45,003 nt of DNA from Acidiferrobacterales bacterium (GTDB lineage Bacteria > Pseudomonadota > Gammaproteobacteria > Acidiferrobacterales > Sulfurifustaceae), in contig CAKKRZ010000020.1 of NCBI GenBank assembly GCA_919902925.1, forward strand, positions 1 to 45,003, written 5' to 3'. Positions 26,081-34,481 of the stretch are shown one piece after another. A program made the translations under genes and the position numbers. The notes beneath the pieces are model-generated. The model was given only the letters and a program-made list of their open reading frames with translations, was not told where the DNA came from and did no database searches. Position 1 is the stretch's first letter, and every line of letters starts with the position of its first letter.

Positions 26081-28012
26081 TTGTCGAGCAGCGCAGACAC
26101 GCTGGGTGAGGGCGGGCCGTTTGCCCGCCGGCTTCCCGGATTTGTACCCAGGTCAGGTCAGCAGGAGATGGCGTCCAGGATCGAGGATGCGATCGCCCAC
26201 GGCGGTCGCCTGGTTGCCGAGTCGGGCACCGGCACCGGCAAGACCTTCGCCTATCTGGTGCCGGCATTGTTGTCGGGCCGCAAGACGCTGATCTCCACCG
26301 GCACCCGTCATCTGCAAGACCAGCTCTATCGCCGCGATCTGCCGGTGGTGCTGGAGGCCCTGCAGGTACCGGTGACCACGGCCCTGTTAAAAGGGCGCAG
26401 CAACTATCTGTGCCTGCACCGGCTGGAACGTCTGGAGGCGGACGGTGTCGGCTATCGCCTGGCCGGCCAGCTGGCCGGTGTCCGGAATTGGTCGCAACGC
26501 ACCCGCACCGGTGACATCGCCGAACTGGGCGAGCTGCCGGAGGATGCCGAGGTCTGGCCGCTGGTGACGTCGACCACCGACAATTGCCTGGGCAGCAAGT
26601 GTGGCTCCTACACTGACTGTCACGTGTTGCGGGCGCGGCGCGAGGCACTGGCCGCCGATCTGGTGGTGGTCAATCATCATCTCTTCTTCGCTGACCTGGC
26701 CCTGCGCGAGGAAGGCTTCGGCAGTTTGTTGCCCGGCGCCGAGGCGGTGATTTTCGACGAGGCCCATCAGTTGCCGGAGATCGCCTCGTTGTTCTTCAGC
26801 CAGTCGCTCACCAGCACCCAGCTTCGCGGTCTGGCCCGCGACGCGCGCCTGGAGCATGTGCGCGAGCAGAGCGGCATTGAGGCACTGCTGCCGGCCTGCG
26901 ACCGGATGGACAAGGCGGTATCGGATGTCCGTCTGGCCTTTGGCGATGATCCGCGCCGGGCGGCATGGGCGGCGCTCGACGGTTCGACGGAATTCCGCGC
27001 CGCCTGGACGACGCTGAATGAAGGCCTGCGTCACCTCTGTGCCGTGCTCGAACAGGCTGCGCCGCGCGGCGAGGGACTGGCCAGCTGTGCGCGTCGCGCC
27101 TCAAGTGTGCTTGACTGTTTGTTAAAGATTGGAGCGACGGCCTCCATGGAGATCGTCACCTGGTTCGAGACCAGCACGCGCGGGTTCGGTATTTATCTGA
27201 CTCCCCTCGACACCGCCACGCCGTTCCGCGCGCGCCTCGAAGCAGAAACGCGTGCTTGGGTTTTCACCTCCGCCACCCTGTCGGTGAGCGGCCGCTTTGA
27301 TCACTTCCAGGCCCAGCTCGGGCTGGAAGACGCCGATACCGGTATTTGGGAAAGCCCTTTCGATTACGCCGGCCAGTCGTTGCTTTACCTGCCGACCGGG
27401 CTGCCCGAACCTGCTTCGCCCGACTACGTGGCCGCCGTGGTCGATTGTGCCTGCGAAGTAATACAGGCGAGCCGCGGCCGCGCCTTCGTGCTTTTTACCA
27501 GCCACCGCGCCCTGCGCCAGGCGGCATCGCTCTTGGCCGGCCGCGTGCCTTACCCGTTACTGGTACAGGGACAGGCACCGCGCGGTCAATTGTTGGCCCG
27601 CTTCCGGGAGCTGGGCAACGCGGTGTTGCTGGGGACCGGCAGCTTCTGGGAGGGCGTCGATGTGCGCGGTGAAACATTGTCTTGCGTGATCATCGACAAG
27701 TTGCCCTTTGCCTCGCCGGACGATCCGGTGTTCCAGGCTCGGGCGGTGGCGATGGAGGAATCCGGCGGCAGTCCTTTCATGGACTTCCAGCTGCCCACGG
27801 CGGTGCTGGCGCTCAAGCAGGGCGCCGGGCGGCTGATCCGCGATACCACCGATCGGGGCGTGCTGGTGCTGTGTGATCCACGCCTGCTGGGCAAGGGCTA
27901 TGGACGGGCCTTTCTGGCCAGCCTGCCGCCCATGCCAAGAACCCGGGATATGGCCGAGGTGGCGGCTTTTTTCGGGAAGGCGGATGTGCCGACGCTCCTG
28001 GCCGAGGTGTGA
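26081..28012 (+). CDS. DinG-family ATP-dependent DNA helicase (YoaA-like, iron-sulfur)
   Basis: This is a superfamily 2 XPD-like 5'-3' helicase implicated in DNA repair. The 643-residue product has Walker A GTGTGKT at residues 49-55, the DEAH box (VIFDEAHQLPE, 226-229), four Cys likely to bind a 4Fe-4S cluster (SNYLCLHRL and NCLGSKCGSYTDC) and helicase C-terminal motifs (VLLGTGSFWEGVDVRGETL, LKQGAGRLIRD). The length fits YoaA better than DinG. The start is TTG at 26081 with AGAAGG 11 bases upstream; no in-frame ATG or GTG is better placed. Confidence 0.92.
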   Translation: MSSSADTLGEGGPFARRLPGFVPRSGQQEMASRIEDAIAHGGRLVAESGTGTGKTFAYLVPALLSGRKTLISTGTRHLQDQLYRRDLPVVLEALQVPVTTALLKGRSNYLCLHRLERLEADGVGYRLAGQLAGVRNWSQRTRTGDIAELGELPEDAEVWPLVTSTTDNCLGSKCGSYTDCHVLRARREALAADLVVVNHHLFFADLALREEGFGSLLPGAEAVIFDEAHQLPEIASLFFSQSLTSTQLRGLARDARLEHVREQSGIEALLPACDRMDKAVSDVRLAFGDDPRRAAWAALDGSTEFRAAWTTLNEGLRHLCAVLEQAAPRGEGLASCARRASSVLDCLLKIGATASMEIVTWFETSTRGFGIYLTPLDTATPFRARLEAETRAWVFTSATLSVSGRFDHFQAQLGLEDADTGIWESPFDYAGQSLLYLPTGLPEPASPDYVAAVVDCACEVIQASRGRAFVLFTSHRALRQAASLLAGRVPYPLLVQGQAPRGQLLARFRELGNAVLLGTGSFWEGVDVRGETLSCVIIDKLPFASPDDPVFQARAVAMEESGGSPFMDFQLPTAVLALKQGAGRLIRDTTDRGVLVLCDPRLLGKGYGRAFLASLPPMPRTRDMAEVAAFFGKADVPTLLAEV

Positions 28013-28081
28013 GAAACGGCCGGTGAGCGGCTATCCTTACGTATTCATACCCCCAACGTGTACTTTCACAGGAGCTCTCAC

Positions 28082-28708
28082 ATGTTCCCGCATTCCCCGA
28101 TTACAAGGCGTGTCCTGGCCATCGTCGGTCTGTCGCTCATGGCCGGCAGTGCACTGGCCAAGGACTTTAAGAGTGCGTTCGGTTATAGCGCCACGGTCCC
28201 TGATCATTGGCGAATCATGACCCGCGACGACGTTCAGGCCAACTCCGGACAGATCTCAAGTGACGCCAAGCGCGAGTTGAAGGATTTCAATCCGCAGACG
28301 GTCTCCGCCGTGCAACGGCAGATCGCGACCGGCAACGTCGAGGTGTTCTTCAACCTGAATACCTCCACCCACGACTTTGCCGACAACATCAACGTCATGC
28401 GTTCGAGCGGGCGGGTTCCAGTGTCTACCGCCGAAGGCCAACAGGCCTGCGCCGAGGCCAAGACCGGCTTGCCGGGGGTGATCGGCCGGCCGATCGATCT
28501 GCACGATTGCGGCTACCGCCAGATCAACGGCTTTCATGCGCTGTACATCAACATGACCGTCAGCGGGGCTCCCTACCGCAGCGCCCAGTACATGTTGCAG
28601 ATGAAGGACGGCCGGCATCTACTGTTCACGTTGACCGCCAAACACGGCGACTATCCGAAGCTCAAAAACGAGTTCGACGCCATCGTCAATTCCGTGCGGG
28701 TGCGCTGA
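28082..28708 (+). CDS. Secreted protein of unknown function
   Basis: The 208-residue product has a clear signal peptide (RRVLAIVGLSLMAGSALA) and a mature domain beginning KDFKSAFGYSATVPDHW, a pattern seen in periplasmic proteins that resemble PsbP-like or DUF1795-like folds (FGYSATVPDHWRI at the start, HLLFTLTAKHGDYPKLKNEFDAIVNSVRV at the end). Two Cys (QQACAEAK and HDCGYRQ) could form a disulfide. The ATG at 28082 has GGAG about 9 bases upstream; the track start at 28058 is less likely. Function unknown. Confidence 0.82.
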   Translation: MFPHSPITRRVLAIVGLSLMAGSALAKDFKSAFGYSATVPDHWRIMTRDDVQANSGQISSDAKRELKDFNPQTVSAVQRQIATGNVEVFFNLNTSTHDFADNINVMRSSGRVPVSTAEGQQACAEAKTGLPGVIGRPIDLHDCGYRQINGFHALYINMTVSGAPYRSAQYMLQMKDGRHLLFTLTAKHGDYPKLKNEFDAIVNSVRVR

Positions 28709-28738
28709 GCCATTGTCATTCGTGAACGCCACGCAGCG

Positions 28739-29251
28739 ATGAAACGCGAGCCGATCTGCACGCGTTGCGTGGCCAAGGGCCGCTGGGCGGTTTTTCTCGC
28801 CACCGGTTTCGGAGTCGGTACTGTACCGGTGGCGCCGGGCACCGTGGGCACGTTGCTGGCCGTGCCGATCTATCTTCTACTGTCGACCGCGAACCTGTTG
28901 CTGTATCTGGAGATACTGGTGGTGTTGCTGGTGGTCGGGCTGGTGGTCTGCCACACCGCCTCGGCGATCCTGGGCGACGATCACCCGGCCATCGTCTGGG
29001 ACGAGATTGTCGGTTTTCTCATCACCATGGCGGCGGCACCGGCCCACTGGGTGTGGCTGGTCGCCGGTTTTCTGTTGTTTCGCCTATTCGACATCTGGAA
29101 ACCTTTTCCCATCCGCCAGGTGCAGGACCGCTTGCACGGCGGCCCCGGCACCATGTTCGACGACGTCCTGGCCGGCGTTTACGCCTGGCTGTGTCTGCAG
29201 GGGCTGATCCTGTTGTCCGTGCGGTTCGACTGGACCCTGCCGGGGGGATAG
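28739..29251 (+). CDS. pgpA: Phosphatidylglycerophosphatase A
   Basis: PgpA dephosphorylates phosphatidylglycerophosphate to phosphatidylglycerol in the inner membrane. The 170-residue protein has the family pattern: GFGVGTVPVAPGTVGTLLAV near the N-terminus, the acidic IVWDEIVGF motif, FRLFDIWKPFPI and LHGGPGTMFDDVLAGVYA, plus several membrane helices. The length is standard. It ends at a palindrome-rich intergenic region and is convergent with the YbaK-like gene. The usual thiL/nusB neighbours are absent here. Confidence 0.95.
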   Translation: MKREPICTRCVAKGRWAVFLATGFGVGTVPVAPGTVGTLLAVPIYLLLSTANLLLYLEILVVLLVVGLVVCHTASAILGDDHPAIVWDEIVGFLITMAAAPAHWVWLVAGFLLFRLFDIWKPFPIRQVQDRLHGGPGTMFDDVLAGVYAWLCLQGLILLSVRFDWTLPGG

Positions 29252-29410
29252 CAGGCTGCTGAAAAACGAGTTTCTCAGCAGCCTGCGGTGCGGTACATGG
29301 ACGTGCCGTCATTTTTCGAACACGTAAGTGTTTGAAAAATGGAGCGAGCCGCGGACATGTGCCGCGGCGAAGCGAGCTGAAAAAGTCCAGGAAGGACTTT
29401 TTCAGCATCC
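29252..29410. repeat. Palindrome cluster with imperfect terminal inverted repeats (MITE-like or multiple terminators)
   Basis: Four stem-loops lie back to back between the convergent genes pgpA and ybaK-like: CAGGCTGCTGA/TCAGCAGCCTG (29252/29275), CATTTTTCGAACAC/GTGTTTGAAAAATG (29310/29328, one mismatch), GCCGCGG/CCGCGGC (29348/29362) and GCTGAAAAAGTCC/GGACTTTTTCAGC (29376/29394). The outer ends, GGCTGCTGAAAAA and TTTTTCAGCATCC, are nearly perfect inverted copies of each other, as expected of a small non-autonomous element. It would also act as a two-way terminator. Confidence 0.7.
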
Positions 29411-29412
29411 AA

Positions 29413-29883
29413 CTAGACGTGCCGGCTGATGGGCCGGTGCGGTACGCCGGACATGAGCAGCCGGTACTGTTCGGTGCTCAGGTGCACCAGCTGTTCGTGA
29501 TCGCCGGCCTCGAAATAGATGTCGTCCGGCTCCAGCAGGCGGTCATCGAAGACACAGTCGAGACCGTAGGCATCGGCCAGCGGCGGGATCGCCCCGGGAT
29601 CGCAGTCGCTGAAGAGGGTGGTCAGCTCGGATTCGTCGACCATGACCAGATCGCGATGCGTGTGCTCGCGCAGAAGGTCGAGGTCGAGCCGGTGGGTGGC
29701 GGGTACGACGGCGAGCAGATAGCCGCGCCTGTCCTTGAGCACCACGCACTTGGCGAGGTTGTCGCCCGGGATGTGGGCGAGCTGTGCCGTGTGCATGCTG
29801 GTGGCGGTGCGCGGGTGCGGCAGGGTGTCGTAACGGACGCGATGGGAATCGAGGTACTGGCGTACGGATGGGGCCATGGACAT
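29413..29883 (-). CDS. YbaK/ProX-type aminoacyl-tRNA deacylase domain protein
   Basis: Proteins of this family hydrolyse mischarged aminoacyl-tRNAs in trans. The 156-residue product has the pattern PHPRTATSMHTAQLAHI, then LAKCVVLKDRRGYLLAVVPATHRLDL and a C-terminal AGDHEQLVHLSTEQYRLLM. The Lys in LAKCVVLK corresponds to the conserved catalytic lysine region. It has an AAGGAGG ribosome-binding site 6 bases before the ATG at 29883, which rules out the track start at 30033. Substrate specificity (Cys, Pro or Ala type) is not determined. Confidence 0.85.
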   Translation of the reverse strand: MSMAPSVRQYLDSHRVRYDTLPHPRTATSMHTAQLAHIPGDNLAKCVVLKDRRGYLLAVVPATHRLDLDLLREHTHRDLVMVDESELTTLFSDCDPGAIPPLADAYGLDCVFDDRLLEPDDIYFEAGDHEQLVHLSTEQYRLLMSGVPHRPISRHV

Positions 29884-30019
29884 GGAAGCCTCCTTCCTCG
29901 TGCGAGGACTTGCCATCCGGACATACGCCGGTAACGGGAGCCCGCTGATCTGACCGACGCCCTTGGCCGGATGGACGGTTCGGATCTGCGTATTAAGGCA
30001 TATTTTTGCCGGGGACGAC

Positions 30020-30033
30020 TTGATTTGCGTCAA
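30020..30033. promoter_or_regulatory. FNR/DNR-like operator
   Basis: TTGATTTGCGTCAA matches the TTGAT-N4-ATCAA/GTCAA pattern of the FNR/ANR/DNR family, differing from perfect symmetry at one position. It lies in the divergent region between the YbaK-like gene (137 bases from its ATG) and the Cys-rich gene (122 bases from its ATG). Regulation by oxygen or nitric oxide is inferred. Confidence 0.55.
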
Positions 30034-30155
30034 ACTATCCAGTCTGATGGGCGTGCAGTCACGCGCGATGGCCGAGGTTTGTCAACGAATGAGTGTGCCG
30101 GCGCGTTAATGGCAGGTGGTCCCGATCAACGTCTTTCCAACCGGAGTCATCCAGA

Positions 30156-30581
30156 ATGTTCAAGCGCGCATTGTCCGTTGTACTCGTAGTGACCCCCCTG
30201 CTGTTCGTGGCCCAGGTCCAGGCCGAGGATCCCCCGGCCGCCGAGCCCAAGAAGGGCGTCTGCAAGGAAGAGATCAAGAAGTTCTGTGCCGACGTCAAAC
30301 CCGGCGGTGGACGTGTCCATCAATGCCTGAACAAGCACGAGAACGAACTGTCCCAGGCCTGTCGTGATGCCCGTACCGCCGGCAAGGAAAAGGCCAAGCA
30401 ACGGGCCAAGGAAAGGCACGATGCCTGTGCGGGCGACGTCAAGAAGCTCTGCGCCGATGTCCAGCCGGGCGATGGCCGCATTCATGCCTGCCTCAAGAAG
30501 AACCGCGATCAGGTCAGCGAGGCTTGCCGTGCGACATTCCCGAAACGTGGCCCGGCCGGTGCTAAACCGGCTGAAGGTTAA
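30156..30581 (+). CDS. Secreted Cys-rich GLG1/Cys_rich_FGFR repeat protein
   Basis: The 141-residue product has a signal peptide (SVVLVVTPLLFVAQVQA) and two tandem copies of a module: CKEEIKKFCADVKPGGGR followed by VHQCLNKHENELSQAC, and CAGDVKKLCADVQPGDGR followed by IHACLKKNRDQVSEAC. Each has four Cys in the same spacing, typical of the Golgi GLG1-like Cys-rich repeat found in many proteobacterial secreted proteins. A highly charged KAKQRAKERHD linker joins them. Function is unknown; eight Cys would give four disulfides. An FNR-like box lies 122 bases upstream. The ATG at 30156 is chosen as the start of the signal peptide. Confidence 0.88.
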   Translation: MFKRALSVVLVVTPLLFVAQVQAEDPPAAEPKKGVCKEEIKKFCADVKPGGGRVHQCLNKHENELSQACRDARTAGKEKAKQRAKERHDACAGDVKKLCADVQPGDGRIHACLKKNRDQVSEACRATFPKRGPAGAKPAEG

Positions 30582-30619
30582 TCCGCCGATCTCCGCCGTT
30601 CAGCGGTTTTTGCTCCACG

Positions 30620-30653
30620 ACCCCGGCTGGCCTTGTGTCTGCCGGGGTTTTCT
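30620..30653 (+). terminator. Terminator after the Cys-rich gene
   Basis: ACCCCGGC and GCCGGGGT form an 8-bp stem with a 13-base loop, followed by TTTTCTT. It precedes the TauE/SafE start by 34 bases. Confidence 0.75.
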
Positions 30654-30686
30654 TGCGCCTGCTACATCCGATGCCGGATCCTGTGA

Positions 30687-31481
30687 ATGATGGATTACCT
30701 GCTGCTCTATCTGGCCGTCGGACTGTTTGCCGGTTTTGTGGCCGGACTGCTGGGGGTCGGCGGCGGGCTGATCATTGTGCCGGCGCTGGTGCTGGCCTTC
30801 CGTGCCCAAGGCATGGACGCGGCGGTGCTGGTGCATCTGGCCATCGGCACATCGCTCGCCACCATCATCGCCACCTCGATCTCGTCGATGTACGCCCATC
30901 ATCGGCATGGCGCCGTGCGCTGGCCGGTGTTCTGGCGCATGACGCCCGGTTTTGCGGTTGGTTCGCTGCTGGGCGCGTTGCTGGCCCGTGCCATTCCGGG
31001 CACCGGGTTGCGCACCATCTTCGGTGTCTTCGAACTGCTGGTGGCGGCACAGATGGCCTTGCAGTGGCGGGCCAGCGCCAAGCGCGATCTGCCGGGGACG
31101 GTGAACACGACACTGGTGGCGGGCGTCATTGGGTTTGTGTCGTCCGTGGTCGGGATCGGCGGTGGCACCATGACGGTGCCTTTCCTCACCTGGTGTCACG
31201 TCCACATCCGCCAGGCGGTGGCCACCTCGGCCGCCTGCGGCTTGCCAATCGCCATTGCCGGCGCCGTCGGTTTCACCCTGTTCGGTTGGCTGGACGGACG
31301 TTTGCCGGCCGGCTCGACCGGCTATGTTTACTGGCCGGCGCTGGCGGTGATCGCCGTGGCCAGCTTGGTCATGGCGCCCGTGGGCGCCTGGGCCGCGCAC
31401 CGGCTGCCCACGGAAATCTTGCGCAAGGTATTCGCGCTGTTGCTCGCCGTGCTCGGCGTGCGCATGCTCTGGTTCGGCTAA
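30687..31481 (+). CDS. TauE/SafE family membrane transporter
   Basis: This family exports or imports sulfur-containing or organic anions such as sulfoacetate, sulfite or related compounds. The 264-residue integral membrane protein has seven to eight helices and the two repeated motifs GLLGVGGGLIIVPAL and VVGIGGGTMTVPFLTWC, characteristic of the internal duplication. The ATG at 30690 is an alternative start. The next gene downstream lies on the opposite strand, so no substrate can be assigned. Confidence 0.92.
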   Translation: MMDYLLLYLAVGLFAGFVAGLLGVGGGLIIVPALVLAFRAQGMDAAVLVHLAIGTSLATIIATSISSMYAHHRHGAVRWPVFWRMTPGFAVGSLLGALLARAIPGTGLRTIFGVFELLVAAQMALQWRASAKRDLPGTVNTTLVAGVIGFVSSVVGIGGGTMTVPFLTWCHVHIRQAVATSAACGLPIAIAGAVGFTLFGWLDGRLPAGSTGYVYWPALAVIAVASLVMAPVGAWAAHRLPTEILRKVFALLLAVLGVRMLWFG

Positions 31482-31487
31482 CCCGGT

Positions 31488-32138
31488 TCAGCGCCGGGCC
31501 GACGCGGGGCCGGCAGCTTTCTCGCGCTGTAGAACCTCTAACGCCTTGATGGCCGGCTGGAAGCCGAGGCTCGCGGACCGTTCCCACCACAGGCGCGCCT
31601 CGGCCATGTCGATGATCTCGCCTTCGCCCGCGGCGGCCAGCCAGCCGAGCCGGAACATGGAGGCCGGATCGCCCTTGATCGCGGCGAGCCGCCACCAGTG
31701 TTTGGCCTTGGCGTAATTGCGCTCCATGCCGCGACCCTCGTAGTTCATGACCCCGAGGTTGTAGATGGCGTCTGTGTTGCCCTGCTGCGCGGCCTGGCCC
31801 CACCAGTAAGCGGCGCGACGGTAGTCTTTTGGCAGCCCGGTACCGGAGGCATAGCCGCTGCCCACGTTGTATTGGGCGCGGGCATGACCGAGGAGGGCGG
31901 CTTCGTGCCAGTCGTGCATGGCGCGCTCGGGCTGGCCTTCCCGAAAGGCGCGCGAGCCGGCCAGATATAGCCGGTCGGCATGGGCCGAGTTGCTGTGATC
32001 GGTAACGAGTTCTGTATCGATGGCAGTCGTGGAGACGGGCACGGCGGAAACGGCGGCGATGAGGCTGGAGTTCGCCGCGAGCAACACGCCAGCGAGCACC
32101 ACCGCGGAAGACAAGCGAACGACCGATCGACTGACCAT
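31488..32138 (-). CDS. Secreted Sel1-repeat protein
   Basis: The 216-residue product has a signal peptide (SSAVVLAGVLLAANSSLIAA) and four Sel1-like repeats (AQYNVGSGYASGTGLPKDY, DAIYNLGVMNYEGRGMERN, ASMFRLGWLAAAGEGEI, final AIKALEVLQRE). These solenoids mediate protein-protein contacts in the periplasm. GGAG lies 8 bases before the ATG at 32138; the track start at 32339 is rejected. A second Sel1 protein, but membrane-anchored, lies at 21483. Convergent with the TauE gene. Confidence 0.88.
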   Translation of the reverse strand: MVSRSVVRLSSAVVLAGVLLAANSSLIAAVSAVPVSTTAIDTELVTDHSNSAHADRLYLAGSRAFREGQPERAMHDWHEAALLGHARAQYNVGSGYASGTGLPKDYRRAAYWWGQAAQQGNTDAIYNLGVMNYEGRGMERNYAKAKHWWRLAAIKGDPASMFRLGWLAAAGEGEIIDMAEARLWWERSASLGFQPAIKALEVLQREKAAGPASARR

Positions 32139-32299
32139 GGTGGTCTCCTTATCGAGCTGATACAGCTGTCTATCCTGATATGTCCAATATTCATGCCATG
32201 TCTGTGTGATCGTTGCCGTCGGTGACGGGCGAGCATGGTTCGCGATCACCGCCGAACGGCAATTTCCCGCTGCCCGGCTCTTTTCTGTATTCTTGGCGG

Positions 32300-32809
32300 A
32301 TGACGCAAGACCCTCCCGATGATCAGGCCCTGGCCGCACTGGCTCAGTCAGTGGGCCGCGCGTTGCGGCAACACGGCGTCATGCTGGCCACGGCCGAGTC
32401 CTGCACCGGTGGCTGGGTGGCGCAGGTGGTTACCGGTGTCGCCGGCAGCTCCGAGTGGTTCGAGCGCGGGCTCATCGCCTACAGCAACACCGCCAAGCGC
32501 GAGCTCCTGGGGGTCAGCACCGATGTCCTGGTTCGCCAGGGCGCCGTCAGCGAAGCGACCGCCCGCGCCATGGCCGAAGGCGCCTGCGCCAGATCCCATG
32601 CCCAGGTGTCCATGGCTGTTACCGGCATCGCCGGACCTTCCGGCGGCAGCCCGGAAAAGCCGGTCGGCACCGTCTGTTTCGCCTGGAGCGGTCGCAAGCG
32701 CACGACCCTCAGCCTGACCGAGCGCTTTAGCGGCGATCGCGATGCCGTCCGCCGTCAAGCGGTGGCGAGGGCGCTGCAGGGCCTGCTCGAATTTCTCGAA
32801 TCACACTGA
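32300..32809 (+). CDS. pncC: Nicotinamide-nucleotide amidase (PncC, CinA C-terminal domain)
   Basis: PncC deamidates nicotinamide mononucleotide to nicotinate mononucleotide, recycling pyridine nucleotides. The 169-residue protein is a stand-alone CinA C-terminal domain with the catalytic serine motif TAESCTGG (Ser34), YSNTAKRELLGV and the AVTGIAGPSGGSPEKPVGTV region. The location directly before recA is the common gammaproteobacterial arrangement. The ATG at 32300 is preferred over the track start at 32213. Confidence 0.95.
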   Translation: MTQDPPDDQALAALAQSVGRALRQHGVMLATAESCTGGWVAQVVTGVAGSSEWFERGLIAYSNTAKRELLGVSTDVLVRQGAVSEATARAMAEGACARSHAQVSMAVTGIAGPSGGSPEKPVGTVCFAWSGRKRTTLSLTERFSGDRDAVRRQAVARALQGLLEFLESH

Positions 32810-32924
32810 GTCCCTGGTATGGTCCGGGCCGTGCCGGGAGGCCGGTTAGGCCCGGCCGCCTATATATGGAATAATCCCGGCACGAATTCGCCGCGCGGCT
32901 CGTGCCGCTCCACAGGAGACGACA

Positions 32925-33971
<1,047 letters not shown>

Positions 33972-33994
33972 GCAGTCGCTGACGGAGACGGGGC

Positions 33995-34465
33995 CTGAGA
34001 AAGACCGGCGAAGAACTTACGTCAGCCGAGGCGCGAAAAATCGCGCTGAAACTCCTCGCACGCCGCGAACATACACGCAGCGAGATGCGTGAGAAGTTGA
34101 CGGTCAGAGGTTGCCCGACTGTCGTGGCTGAAGAGGTGGTCAGCCGGCTGGAGGCCGAACGGTTGCTGTCCGAAGACCGGTTTGCCGAAAGTTATGTGCA
34201 GGCGCGGCGGCGGCGCGGATACGGCCCGGTGCGCATTCGCGAAGAGTTGAGCCGGCGCGGGGTGGACGACGACACCATCGCACGCTGGCTCGATGCCGGC
34301 AGCCGCGACTGGCTGGAGGAACTGCGCCGGGTGCGGCGCAAAAAATTTGGGGCATCAGTGCCGGGGGATTACCGAGAACGCGCCCGACAGGCGCGTTTTT
34401 TACAATACCGGGGCTTCCCGGCAGAACAAATAAGACAGATATTGAGCAATCGCGACCATGAATAG
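33995..34465 (+). CDS. recX: RecX regulatory protein, probable CTG start
   Basis: RecX binds RecA filaments and limits their extension. The ORF track begins at ATG 34085, but the frame continues upstream, in frame and without a stop, with residues typical of the RecX N-terminus ([26 protein letters not shown]). No ATG, GTG or TTG precedes them; the frame's stop is at 33980. The only near-cognate start is CTG at 33995, with GGAG 7 bases upstream. From CTG the protein is 156 residues, the usual RecX length. The repeats [22 protein letters not shown] and the C-terminal helix ([16 protein letters not shown]-like) support the family. It overlaps alaS if that begins at 34458. Confidence 0.85.
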   Translation: MRKTGEELTSAEARKIALKLLARREHTRSEMREKLTVRGCPTVVAEEVVSRLEAERLLSEDRFAESYVQARRRRGYGPVRIREELSRRGVDDDTIARWLDAGSRDWLEELRRVRRKKFGASVPGDYRERARQARFLQYRGFPAEQIRQILSNRDHE

Positions 34466-34481
34466 CGCGCGAACCACCGCC

